64,000 nucleotides of DNA from the NCBI RefSeq assembly GCF_009856355.1, contig NZ_WMEW01000003.1, positions 167,693 to 231,692 of the forward strand, in the 5' to 3' direction. Shown here in pieces: positions 50,491-59,211 of this stretch (position 1 is the first letter of the stretch; every line of letters begins with the position of its first letter). The notes below the pieces were generated by a model. It was not told where the DNA came from, did not search any database, and saw only the letters and a list, made by a program, of their open reading frames with translations. The DNA is from Halobacillus litoralis. GTDB lineage: Bacteria > Bacillota > Bacilli > Bacillales > Halobacillaceae. A program made the position numbers and the translations under genes.

Positions 50491-50631
50491 CATTAACTCC
50501 TTAAAAAGTAAATTTCGAACCAGTTTCAGCAACTGAATATGAGTCCGGATGGTTCTATTGTATCCCTACTTCCCCTTACGTTTCCATCATTTCAAATTTC
50601 ACAGCGTTCGTTCAAGAGGACCGGTCTTCAC

Positions 50632-50662
50632 AAAAAAAGCTCCCATCTCTAAGATGGAAGCT
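50632..50662 (-). terminator. Terminator of the PfkA-like gene
   Basis: Minus strand: AGCT-T-CCATCT-TAG-AGATGG-G-AGCT then T7. Confidence 0.88.
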
Positions 50663-50668
50663 TCATGA

Positions 50669-51628
50669 CTATATTGATAAACGGGAGGATAAGTTGTACA
50701 CGTATTCATCCACCTGCACCGCCTGTTCATGAACAGCATGATAGGAAAAGGCCTCAGGCTGATTGTCTTTCAGAGTGACGACTACACCCGATTTTTCATT
50801 CATCAGCTGTTCGACCGCATAGGCACCAAGACGGCTGGCAAGGATTCGATCCGCCGCTGTCGGGGCACCTCCGCGCTGGGTATGTCCGAGAACAGTGACA
50901 CGGGATTCGATTCCCGCCTCCTGCTTCAGCCGCTCATTAAGATCAATTCCACTCACACTGCCTTCTGCAACAACGACAATGCTGTAACGCTTGCTCCGGG
51001 ACGGCCCCTGCTTAATCTGCTCGACGATGGAATCCAGATCCTCTTTCTTCTCAGGAATCAGAATGTTTTCTGCCCCGCCGGCCAGGCCGGACCACAAGGC
51101 AAGGTTTCCGGTATCCCGTCCCATGACTTCGATAATCGATGATTTTTCATGAGAGGAAGCGGTGTCCCGGATCCGATCAATATAATCCATCACCGTATTC
51201 AGAGCTGTATCAAAACCGATGACTTCGGAAACACCTGGGATATCTGAATCGATCGTGGCCGGAATGGCAGCGGTCGGTACCCCTGATTCCTCCAGGACAG
51301 CCGCTGCCTGCACCGCTTCTTTCCCTCCGATGACGATAAGGGAATCGATTCCATGATCCTTGATCGTCTGCAGGGCGCTTTCTTTTCCTTCGTCTGTGAA
51401 AACAGCATCCGAAGGAGAGGACTGGAGAATCGTTCCGCCCCGCTGCATGATCGATCCGACAGATGCGGCATCCATCTTCTCGATTTTTCCATCTATAAGG
51501 CCCTGGAAGCCGTATTGGATTCCAAGCATATCTACACCGTAATAAATACCGGAACGGACAACAGCCCGGATGGCTGCATTCATTCCCGGAGCATCTGCTC
51601 CACTTGTTAATACACCGAATCTTTTCAT
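50669..51628 (-). CDS. PfkA-like protein with a disrupted ATP site (possible pseudo-phosphofructokinase)
   Basis: 319 residues from the ATG at 51626-51628, the exact length of bacterial PfkA, so residues align one to one. The fructose-6-phosphate and catalytic positions are kept: Asp127, Asp129, Arg171, Glu222, Arg243, His249, Arg252. Arg162 is Lys. The effector-site residues Arg21, Arg25, Arg154, Glu187, Arg211 and Lys213 are also kept. ATP/Mg positions are lost: Gly11 is Ala, Tyr41 Phe, Arg72 Pro, Cys73 Ser, Asp103 Lys, Gly104 Glu, Ser105 Ala, Gly108 Ala. It is probably not an ATP-dependent kinase and may be a sugar-phosphate sensor or partner subunit. The ribosome binding site is weak (GTGAGTGG). 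Confidence 0.85.
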   Translation of the reverse strand: MKRFGVLTSGADAPGMNAAIRAVVRSGIYYGVDMLGIQYGFQGLIDGKIEKMDAASVGSIMQRGGTILQSSPSDAVFTDEGKESALQTIKDHGIDSLIVIGGKEAVQAAAVLEESGVPTAAIPATIDSDIPGVSEVIGFDTALNTVMDYIDRIRDTASSHEKSSIIEVMGRDTGNLALWSGLAGGAENILIPEKKEDLDSIVEQIKQGPSRSKRYSIVVVAEGSVSGIDLNERLKQEAGIESRVTVLGHTQRGGAPTAADRILASRLGAYAVEQLMNEKSGVVVTLKDNQPEAFSYHAVHEQAVQVDEYVYNLSSRLSI

Positions 51629-51890
51629 CATGACCACTCACTTTCCACTATGAATCCGTATTCCGGCATACAGAGCCGGTCTCCGCTGTTTTTCTTCCTA
51701 CCGTTTCCTGATCCATTTTCTTAACTATCACCACATCATGAAATCCCTACTCATTATTCTCCTGTTTATTTTACAAAAATTCAACAAATACACTCCATCT
51801 CAACGGTTCACCTAAATCATGACCACAGCCATTGAAACTAAAACCTATGCAGGAGAGATACAACGGGGGATTGAGTTTCTACACGAATAT
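51629..51890. other. Intergenic region between the PfkA-like gene and topB
   Basis: About 260 AT-rich bases. No gene is supported. The PfkA-like promoter should lie here on the minus strand, but I could not pick a clear -35/-10 pair. Confidence 0.35.
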
Positions 51891-51921
51891 AAAAAGGAGT
51901 CCTCAGACGGAACTCCTTTTT
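51891..51921. terminator. Terminator of topB
   Basis: AAAAAGGAGT / ACTCCTTTTT with an 11-base loop, overlapping the topB stop codon. A and T tracts on both sides. Confidence 0.78.
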
Positions 51922-54073
51922 ATGTGGTCTGCTTATTTCTGCTCTCAAAGTCAAACTTGATACTGAAGTTCTCATCCAGTTTCAAGGCTGTGCTGAACGG
52001 CTTTTTTCCCTTAAATCCTTTGAGGACCTTCGTTTTCTTCTTCTCACAAAGCGTCTTTATCATATTTCTTGTCAGAGTCTTGCCGGCAAGCTTCTTCGGA
52101 AAAGTCACCTTACAGCCTTCCTTGTAATTGGAACAGCCATAAAACTTATACCGGTCCATAATTTCACCAGACTGACAGGATGGACATTTTGCAATCGGTT
52201 CTTTGCTGCTGCCCCGGGATGTCTTTTCCCCGGTACTGCGGACTTCCACCTTCTGCAGAGCCTCCGGGGTCTCCTGAATGAGTTTTTCTATAAATTGGCC
52301 GGTCTGCTTAAGAAACACCTGTCTGGAGCCTTCACCGCTGCCGATTTTCTTCAAATACGTCTCCCACTTAGCCGTAAGGGATGGACTCGACAACAGTGTG
52401 CCTTCGATGGCTTCACAGAGCATCTTGCCTTTTTCCGTTACATAGACGTTATTCTTCTTCACTTCAATATAATTCTGCGCTTTGATAGTCTCAATGATGC
52501 TTGAACGCGTCGCTTCAGTTCCCAGACCTTCGACTTCTTTAAGAATTTCAACGTCCCCTTCATCATCCATCAATTTTCCGCATGTCTTCATCATATTGAT
52601 CAGCTGACCTTCAGTGTACGGCTTTGGAGGCTGTGTCATACTTTCTTTGATATGAAGCTCAGCCCCAACTTCTTCTCCTTGGTGGACTTCAGGGAGGAGG
52701 GGTTCCTTTTCCTTCGCTTTGGCCGGCTTCGGAAACAGCTCCTTCCACCCCTGGCTGACGTCCAGCTTTCCGGTCGTTTTAAACGGCAGTTCTTTTACGT
52801 GTGTGTAAAGGGTGGTTTCTTCATAAATGTAATCGGTATGGAACATGGCAAGCGTCGTTGCAAGCACCTCATTGTAAATGTTCTGCTCATCACGGCTCAG
52901 GCCGCTCAGTTTTTTCTCTGTCGGTACGGATTTCGTCGGTATGATCGCATAGTGCTCCTGTACCTTGCTGCTGTCCACGTACCGCTTTTTCGGCTTCTTG
53001 GAAACCGGAGTAAAAGAGACATTCAACGTCTTTTGATACCCTTCGAGATTTTTTACCAGGTAGGAAAATTCACTTTCTGTTATGAAATTACAGTCCGTAC
53101 GTGGATAGGTGACGAGTTTTTTCTCATACAGCTTCTGCATCGTTTTCAATACATGGGATGGTGTATACTTCCAACGCCGGTTCGCGACACTCTGCAGCGT
53201 GGATAGCGAATGAAGCTTAGGTGATTTGATGTATTTCGTCTTTTTATCAACATTTTCCACAACACCAGACAGCGGTTCATTCTCCTTTAAACCGTACTCA
53301 TCCATCAAGGCCTGAACCTTCGCCTTGTCCTTCTCCTTGATTTCAGCCAGCCCTTTATAAGAGCCTTTCTCCGCCTGGAACTGACCTTCAATCTGGTAAA
53401 AGGGTTCAGAGACAAAGCTTTCAATTTCCTTATGACGCTGGTAGATCAAATACACGGTCGGGGACTGGACGCGTCCTATCGACAAGTAGCTGCCAAAACC
53501 CTTTTTCTGCAGCAGCAGGGTAAACAATCGGCTGGCATTGATCCCGACCAGCCAGTCACTAATCTGCCGGGCTTTGGCTTCTTCGAACATTCGCAGATCC
53601 TTATCATTGGCCTGCAGGTTTTGAAATCCTTTGCGCACTTCGTCCCGCTCGAGGGAGTTGATCCAAAGTCTTTTGACAGGCTTGTTTTTCACACCCGTAA
53701 GGCGGAGGATGCTGTAGAAAATGTTGGAGCCTTCCCGGTCGACGTCCGCAGCATTGATGATGACATCAGCGCTTTGGAACAGTTTTTTGACGGCTTGGAA
53801 CTGATCCCATTTCCCTTTGGACACTTTTTCAAGGTACCGGTCCGGAACGATCGGCAGCTGATCCAGCTTCCACTTTTTCCATTCGGGCTTATAATCGTGG
53901 GGCTCCTTCAGCTCAACTAAATGGCCGACCCCCCACGTAATGACCGCTCCATCCGGGAACGTATGGTCAGGTTTTAATTGTATATAGGTTTTCGTTTTAT
54001 TTTGCACGGTAAAGGCCTCGGCATAGGCTTTTGCCTGCGAGGGTTTTTCAGCTAAGATGACCACCTTTTCCAT
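51920..54073 (-). CDS. topB: DNA topoisomerase III (type IA)
   Basis: 717 residues, ATG after AAGGGAGTGGAAGACC. Toprim domain with VVILAEKPSQAKAYA at the start and INAADVDREGSN near residue 110 (acidic Mg site). GINASRLFT and LSIGRVQSPTVYLIY mark the strand-binding domain, and the active-site Tyr is in KKLVTYPRTDCNFI near 325. A C-terminal Cys4-type zinc ribbon (CPSC...YGCSNYKEGC) ends the protein. It resolves single-strand-linked DNA intermediates by strand passage. It differs from the usual B. subtilis TopB at several blocks and looks closer to the plasmid- and Staphylococcus-type relatives. That is a judgement by eye. Confidence 0.92.
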   Translation of the reverse strand: MEKVVILAEKPSQAKAYAEAFTVQNKTKTYIQLKPDHTFPDGAVITWGVGHLVELKEPHDYKPEWKKWKLDQLPIVPDRYLEKVSKGKWDQFQAVKKLFQSADVIINAADVDREGSNIFYSILRLTGVKNKPVKRLWINSLERDEVRKGFQNLQANDKDLRMFEEAKARQISDWLVGINASRLFTLLLQKKGFGSYLSIGRVQSPTVYLIYQRHKEIESFVSEPFYQIEGQFQAEKGSYKGLAEIKEKDKAKVQALMDEYGLKENEPLSGVVENVDKKTKYIKSPKLHSLSTLQSVANRRWKYTPSHVLKTMQKLYEKKLVTYPRTDCNFITESEFSYLVKNLEGYQKTLNVSFTPVSKKPKKRYVDSSKVQEHYAIIPTKSVPTEKKLSGLSRDEQNIYNEVLATTLAMFHTDYIYEETTLYTHVKELPFKTTGKLDVSQGWKELFPKPAKAKEKEPLLPEVHQGEEVGAELHIKESMTQPPKPYTEGQLINMMKTCGKLMDDEGDVEILKEVEGLGTEATRSSIIETIKAQNYIEVKKNNVYVTEKGKMLCEAIEGTLLSSPSLTAKWETYLKKIGSGEGSRQVFLKQTGQFIEKLIQETPEALQKVEVRSTGEKTSRGSSKEPIAKCPSCQSGEIMDRYKFYGCSNYKEGCKVTFPKKLAGKTLTRNMIKTLCEKKKTKVLKGFKGKKPFSTALKLDENFSIKFDFESRNKQTT

Positions 54074-54155
54074 GGTCTTCCACTCCCTTCAATAGACCAC
54101 AAGAGTACTATGAGACAGGCTGGAAAGCAAGAGAAGATCGATGGATCATGTAAAT

Positions 54156-54190
54156 AAAAAAAGGCTGTCGATAATTCTCTCGACAGCCTT
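54156..54190 (-). terminator. Terminator of the iol operon
   Basis: Minus strand: AAGGCTGTCGA...TCGACAGCCTT then T7, 26 bases beyond the iolJ stop. Confidence 0.9.
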
Positions 54191-54215
54191 CCCCTTTTAG
54201 AACACAATCTCTAAG

Positions 54216-55076
54216 TTATTTCACCTGGTGGTAAGCACCTGTCCGCCTGAGGACGGTGGCCACTGTTTCCTTCAGGGCTTCTTTTCCCGGTTTCAAGATT
54301 TCCATCGGGGCATAAAGATCTACATTGCCTTCCAATATTCGACGCGTCGCCTGTGACCAGGCAATGTTCAACTCCGTGTTGTAGTTAATTTTCGCATGGC
54401 CGTAGCTGATGGCCCTGCCCAGATCTTCATTACTGATACCCGAGGCTCCGTGAAGGACGAAAGGCACAGGGGTCGATTCACGAAGCGCGGCCATTTCCTC
54501 GAATCCAAGATTCGGCTCACCGTTGTACTTTCCGTGCACAGAACCGAGAGCCGGGGCAAGGCTGTCGACACCCGTTTCTTCTATTAATGTACGGCATTCA
54601 TTCAAATCGGCGTACAATAGATCGCTGTAAATGCCATCTTCTGTACCTCCGACGCTGCCGACTTCCGCTTCAACCGTCACCCCATGCTTATGAGCGTAGG
54701 AGACCACCTTCTTCGTATTCTCCACATTTTCCTCAATGGAAAGTTTGGAGCCGTCATACATGACAGAATCATAGCCGGCATCGACGGCTTCCATGCAGCG
54801 CTCCACGGTCTGACCGTGATCGAGATGAAGAACAGCCGGAACCGTCAGGCCGATTTCTTCTTTCATAATCGAAAAGGATTCAGACAGCAGACGGAATCCT
54901 CCTATTTGATCGACGATTTTATCTGTCGTCCCCACAATGACCGGAGCCCGGCACGCTTCTGCAGTTTTTAAAATGGCCTCAAGCCAGATCCAGCCATTCA
55001 TGTTGAACTGAGGAACGGCGTAATTGTTTTCTAAAGCGTCATCTAAAATGTTATACATAGGATCGCCCAATTTCAT
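54216..55076 (-). CDS. iolJ: 2-deoxy-5-keto-gluconate-6-phosphate aldolase (class II)
   Basis: 286 residues from the ATG at 55074-55076. The ATG at 55056-55058 overlaps the iolG stop (ATGTATAA) and is an alternative. The longer start matches the usual family N-terminus. Class II aldolase: HLDHGQTVERCMEAVDAGYDSVMYDGS (zinc His and the DG pair) near residue 80, EAEVGSVGGTEDG near 130, GSVHGKYNGEPNL near 178 and VPFVLHGASGISNEDL near 205. It splits the phosphorylated inositol breakdown product into dihydroxyacetone phosphate and malonate semialdehyde. Last gene of the operon. Confidence 0.9.
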   Translation of the reverse strand: MKLGDPMYNILDDALENNYAVPQFNMNGWIWLEAILKTAEACRAPVIVGTTDKIVDQIGGFRLLSESFSIMKEEIGLTVPAVLHLDHGQTVERCMEAVDAGYDSVMYDGSKLSIEENVENTKKVVSYAHKHGVTVEAEVGSVGGTEDGIYSDLLYADLNECRTLIEETGVDSLAPALGSVHGKYNGEPNLGFEEMAALRESTPVPFVLHGASGISNEDLGRAISYGHAKINYNTELNIAWSQATRRILEGNVDLYAPMEILKPGKEALKETVATVLRRTGAYHQVK

Positions 55077-56076
55077 AATTGACTTGAACCGGTTTTCCCG
55101 TCTCATAGGATTCCTGCGCCGCCCGTGCAATCCGCTGCGCCATAATACCGTCCTCGAATTGAACGCCTGTCGGACGGTCTTGAAGAATACTTGCAATAAA
55201 CTGTTCCGTTTCATGGATGAACGACTCATTATACCTTTCTAAAAAGAATGGCAGCGGCTTATCTGACTCCACCGTACCGGAGTGGTAATACTTCAAGTTT
55301 GTCGACGTCTGATTGTCGGCCACAAGGGCGCCGCCGTTTCCGAATATTTCAATTCGCTGATCATAACCGTATACCGCTTCCCGGCTGTTATCAATGACGC
55401 CTAAAGCTCCATTGGCAAAGGTCAAGGTGACAATGGCGGTGTCAATATCCCCTTTTTGACCGATGGCTGGGTCGACAAGGTTGCCGCCTTTGGCATACAC
55501 CTCCACAACTTCTTCACCAACCAGGTGTCTCGCCATATCGAAGTCATGAATTGTCATATCCATAAAAAGTCCGCCGGAAGAAGTAATATAATCAAGGTGG
55601 GGTGGGTTCAGATCTCTAGAAGTAATCTTCAGAACATGTACATCTCCGATATCCCTGCGCTCGACCCGTGCTTTCAGCTCAGAAAAATTATTGTCAAACC
55701 GTCGATTGAACCCGACTTGAAAGTGAACGCCCGCCTTCCGGACTTCCTCGTAAGCTTCTAACGTTTCCTCGTCACTGAAGCTGACCGGCTTCTCACAAAA
55801 AATATGTTTATTGTGCTGAGCCGCCCGTTTAATTAAATCCGCATGAGTGCTTGTAGGCGAACAGATAAAGACCGCATCAATTTCCTGATCTTGAAAAATA
55901 TCATCGTAATCCTTTGTCATTTCTTCCACTCCGCTCGTTTCAAACCAGTCCATCAGCTGGTCTGTGAAAAGGTCTGAGACTTTCTTCAAGCGGACATAAG
56001 GATTTTTCCTAAGATTATCAATGTGCAGCTTCCCGATACGTCCTGCACCGATGATACCAACCGTTACTTTTTTCAT
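55051..56076 (-). CDS. iolG: Inositol 2-dehydrogenase
   Basis: 341 residues. Gfo/Idh/MocA family: N-terminal Rossmann VGIIGAGRIGKLHIDNL, FCEKPVSF (catalytic Lys) near residue 96, and the substrate domain with DLNPPHLDYITSSGGLFMDMTIHDFDMARHL (Asp and His near 168-172). It oxidises myo-inositol to scyllo-inosose with NAD, the first step of the pathway. Its stop overlaps the start of iolJ. The start follows TTGAAGGGGAGTACACG. Confidence 0.93.
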   Translation of the reverse strand: MKKVTVGIIGAGRIGKLHIDNLRKNPYVRLKKVSDLFTDQLMDWFETSGVEEMTKDYDDIFQDQEIDAVFICSPTSTHADLIKRAAQHNKHIFCEKPVSFSDEETLEAYEEVRKAGVHFQVGFNRRFDNNFSELKARVERRDIGDVHVLKITSRDLNPPHLDYITSSGGLFMDMTIHDFDMARHLVGEEVVEVYAKGGNLVDPAIGQKGDIDTAIVTLTFANGALGVIDNSREAVYGYDQRIEIFGNGGALVADNQTSTNLKYYHSGTVESDKPLPFFLERYNESFIHETEQFIASILQDRPTGVQFEDGIMAQRIARAAQESYETGKPVQVNYEIGRSYV

Positions 56077-56136
56077 CGTGTACTCCCCTTCAATTAAAGA
56101 TGCTAAGACTGCCGGCTTATAAAAAAGACATACCAG

Positions 56137-57039
56137 TCATCGAACCTTACCCTTTTGAAGTATTTCGTCAATGTACCGCTTCGCTTTTAAAGCATATTCA
56201 AAAGCATTGCATACATCCGGGTCCTGCTCTGCTTCTACAACGATCCACCCACTGTAGTGGTGGCGTGTCAGATAGTTCATAATGGGAGCGAAATCAATCA
56301 TGCCGTCCCCGGGTACCGTGAAAGCCCCCTTTTTCACTCCTGTCAGAAAGCTGTCTTGTTCTCTTCGTACTGCCGCAGCGATATTTCTCCGTATATCTTT
56401 GAAGTGGACGTGTTTAATGCGGTCAAAATACTTCTCAAGAATTTCAAGAGGATCTTCGCCTGAAAAAACGAGATGGCCGGTATCAAACAGCAGGCTGACT
56501 TTATCCGGATCCGTAGAGGACATCAGCTGGTCAATTTCCTCTGTCGTCTGCACGCCGGTCCCCATATGGTGATGGTAAACGATGGACATTCCCTTCTCGG
56601 CTGCCAGTTCGCCAAGTGCTTCCAACCCATCAGTAAAACGCTTCCATTCTTTTTCATTAAAAACAGGCTTTTCTGCAAAAAGCGGGGTATCCACCTGACC
56701 TTGAATGCTGCTCCCCTGCTCAGACACGACAATAACTTCAGCCCCCATAGCATAGAGAAAATCCCGGTGCTCGATGAAATCAGCTTTCACTTCTTCCAAC
56801 GGCTGTGTTGTTAAAAAGGAACTGAACCAGGCACTGGCTACTTCAAGGCCCCGGATATCCAAATAATGCTTCAACACTTCAGGGTCACGGGGATATTTGT
56901 TACCAATTTCTGTTCCCGTATATCCGGCAAGTGCCATTTCGCTGATACACTGCTCAAAGGAATTGTTTCTCCCAAGCTCAGGCATATCATCATTCGTCCA
57001 GGCAATTGGTGCACACCCCAGTTTGATTTGGTTTCCCAT
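56137..57039 (-). CDS. iolE: Inosose dehydratase
   Basis: 300 residues, ATG after AAGGAGGTCGGAAA. TIM-barrel family related to xylose isomerase: KLGCAPIAWTNDDMPELG at the start, the YHHHMGTGVQTTEEIDQLM block near 152, LLFDTGHLVFSGEDP near 186, HVHFKDIR near 215 and GWIVVEAEQDP near 265 provide the metal ligands. It dehydrates scyllo-inosose to the diketone used by IolD. Separated from iolD by 245 bases with a hairpin. Confidence 0.94.
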   Translation of the reverse strand: MGNQIKLGCAPIAWTNDDMPELGRNNSFEQCISEMALAGYTGTEIGNKYPRDPEVLKHYLDIRGLEVASAWFSSFLTTQPLEEVKADFIEHRDFLYAMGAEVIVVSEQGSSIQGQVDTPLFAEKPVFNEKEWKRFTDGLEALGELAAEKGMSIVYHHHMGTGVQTTEEIDQLMSSTDPDKVSLLFDTGHLVFSGEDPLEILEKYFDRIKHVHFKDIRRNIAAAVRREQDSFLTGVKKGAFTVPGDGMIDFAPIMNYLTRHHYSGWIVVEAEQDPDVCNAFEYALKAKRYIDEILQKGKVR

Positions 57040-57284
57040 TTTCCGACCTCCTTAATATAAAAGTTTAAAGTTCACACTCTCTTCGAAAAACGCTGGTCCT
57101 CCCCTGCCTCTTCATATGGCTGGAACCTCAGTCGAAAGCCGTCTTTCATCTATGTAGGCTCTAAGTTAAAAGAGGGCAATTCATATCCCTATAAGTTATA
57201 TGTTGTCGTCTTGGATCAAGCCTTGAAGGCTTAATCCAGCGACACTCATATGCATATGATTGAGGCACAGCCCCACGTTTTCTC
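57040..57284 (-). other. iolD-iolE spacer with a stable hairpin
   Basis: No gene is seen in these 245 bases. At 57213-57237 the minus strand reads GGAT-T-AAGCCTT-C-AAGGCTT-G-ATCC, a tight stem without a T tract. This long spacer inside an otherwise tightly packed operon suggests processing, partial termination or an internal promoter. Confidence 0.55.
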
Positions 57285-59204
57285 TTAATACTGCCTGGCT
57301 TTCATCCGGATACCGATCACTTCCTCGGCTTTTTCGTTCACCCGCTCGTTCGTGGAATGCTCAGAAATGCCGACGTTCCAAAAGCTTTCGTATCCATCCG
57401 TCATCGTTTTAGGAAGTACCCGGATATGAATAAGCGTAGAGTTGTCCGTTTCTTTAGATTTTCTCACGGCGTCTTCAAGCTCTGCCTCATTGGAAGCTGT
57501 AAAGGTATCAAATCCATACCCCTCCGCTACTTTGGCATAATCAACAGCAAGCACGCTGCCGTCGGACTTTGTGAATTCCGTGCAGTAACTGTCACTTCCG
57601 TGCCCCATCTGCAGATTGTTGATGCAGCCATATCCGGAGTTATCAAACAAAACAATGTTCAATTTCTGTCCGTACTGGAGTGCCGTCACCATTTCTGTGT
57701 GCAGCATTAGAAAGCTGCCATCCCCGACAAAGCTGTAAACTTCCTTATCTGGATGGGCCAGTTTCACGCCAAGACTCCCGGCAATCTCATACCCCATGGC
57801 TGAATATCCGTACTCAACGTGATACGTATTGGCTACAGACGGATTCCACAACCGGTGCATATCTCCAGGCAGGGAACCTGCGGAAGTAACAACATAGCTG
57901 GACGGATCCACCAGTTCATTGACTTTGATCAAGGCAGATGTCTGCGCATATGTCGTATCCAGAGCTTCCGCATACGATTTCAGCTTCTCACGACCAAATT
58001 CGTCCTGAATCTCAGGCTGATAACTGTCATCACCCAGCTTCACTTGAATGTCTGCCAGACGCTGACGTTCCTCTTTCCATTCTATTTTATACTGCTCGAG
58101 CAATCCTGAAAAACCGCTCTCATAACCCTCAAGCATGCTGTCGAGCTTTTCTACAGTCGCTTTTGCATCGCCGACAAGCTGGTGCGCATCCATTTTATAG
58201 GTCTGCATCCGGCTGACGTTAATATTAATGAACGTAGATTCGTCAAAATTAAATGCGGTTTTTGAAGACGAGGTAAAGTCGGTGTAGCGCGTTCCGATCC
58301 CGATAATCAAATCGGATTCTTTAGCCGCTTTGTTGGCTGCCAGCGTCCCGGTTACGCCAAGTCCTCCCATGTTGAAGCGGTGCTCTGAGGAAACCGTTGA
58401 CTTTCCTGCCTGCGTTTCCGCAAGTGCCACTCCATACTTATCAGAAAAAGCAGCAATCGCCTCCCCTGAAAGAGAGTATTTTGCTCCACCACCTACGACG
58501 ATCAGGGGCTTTTCAGCTTTCTGAATTTCGTCCACCGCACGCTGGAGTGCCGCTTCGGATGGAAGGATACGGTCGACGTAATGGACCCGCTTTTTAAAGA
58601 AGGCTTTTTCGTATTCAAACGTCTCCCCTTCAACATCCTGGGCGATCGACAATGTGACAGGCCCGGCGGTTTCCGGATTTGTCAGAACTTCAAACGCTCG
58701 GAGTAAAGCAGACATCAGCTGTTCCGGACGCTCAATTCTATCCCAGTAGCGGGATACAGGCTTCAGAGCATCGTTGGTCGTGATGCTGTGGCTGTGCAGC
58801 TGCTCAATCTGCTGCAGTACGGGGTCAGGCTGACGGCTTGCGAACGTATCGCCCGGAAGGAATAAAACAGGAAGATTATTCGCAAGGGCGGTCGCACTGG
58901 CTGTCACTAAGTTGGCGGAACCAGGACCTACGGATGATGTCACCGCATAAATCTTTCTTCTGAAATGCTCCTTGGAAAAAGCAGCGGCCGCATGCGCCAT
59001 ACCCTGCTCATTTTTTCCCTGGATCACATTCAAATGTCCCGGATCCTCCTGCAGGGCCTGGCCGATGCCCAAAACATTTCCGTGACCAAATATATTGAAC
59101 ACCCCTTCGACGAAAGGTGTTTCTTCACCGTCGAAGTGGATGTATTGGTTATTTAAGAATTTCACGAGTGCCTGTGAGGTTGTAAGTTTCACTTTCTCTG
59201 TCAT
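57285..59204 (-). CDS. iolD: 3D-(3,5/4)-trihydroxycyclohexane-1,2-dione hydrolase
   Basis: 639 residues. Thiamine-diphosphate enzyme of the acetolactate-synthase superfamily: GVFNIFGHGNVLGIGQAL with the Glu-bearing N-terminal domain, SSVGPGSANLVTASATALANNLPVL, and the ThDP motif GDGSFLMLHTEMVTALQYGQKLNIVLFDNSGYGCINN near 490. It hydrolyses the cyclic diketone to 5-deoxy-D-glucuronate. Start 8 bases after the iolC stop, behind GAAGGGTGAAACGAGC. Confidence 0.95.
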   Translation of the reverse strand: MTEKVKLTTSQALVKFLNNQYIHFDGEETPFVEGVFNIFGHGNVLGIGQALQEDPGHLNVIQGKNEQGMAHAAAAFSKEHFRRKIYAVTSSVGPGSANLVTASATALANNLPVLFLPGDTFASRQPDPVLQQIEQLHSHSITTNDALKPVSRYWDRIERPEQLMSALLRAFEVLTNPETAGPVTLSIAQDVEGETFEYEKAFFKKRVHYVDRILPSEAALQRAVDEIQKAEKPLIVVGGGAKYSLSGEAIAAFSDKYGVALAETQAGKSTVSSEHRFNMGGLGVTGTLAANKAAKESDLIIGIGTRYTDFTSSSKTAFNFDESTFININVSRMQTYKMDAHQLVGDAKATVEKLDSMLEGYESGFSGLLEQYKIEWKEERQRLADIQVKLGDDSYQPEIQDEFGREKLKSYAEALDTTYAQTSALIKVNELVDPSSYVVTSAGSLPGDMHRLWNPSVANTYHVEYGYSAMGYEIAGSLGVKLAHPDKEVYSFVGDGSFLMLHTEMVTALQYGQKLNIVLFDNSGYGCINNLQMGHGSDSYCTEFTKSDGSVLAVDYAKVAEGYGFDTFTASNEAELEDAVRKSKETDNSTLIHIRVLPKTMTDGYESFWNVGISEHSTNERVNEKAEEVIGIRMKARQY

Positions 59205-59211
59205 GCTCGTT

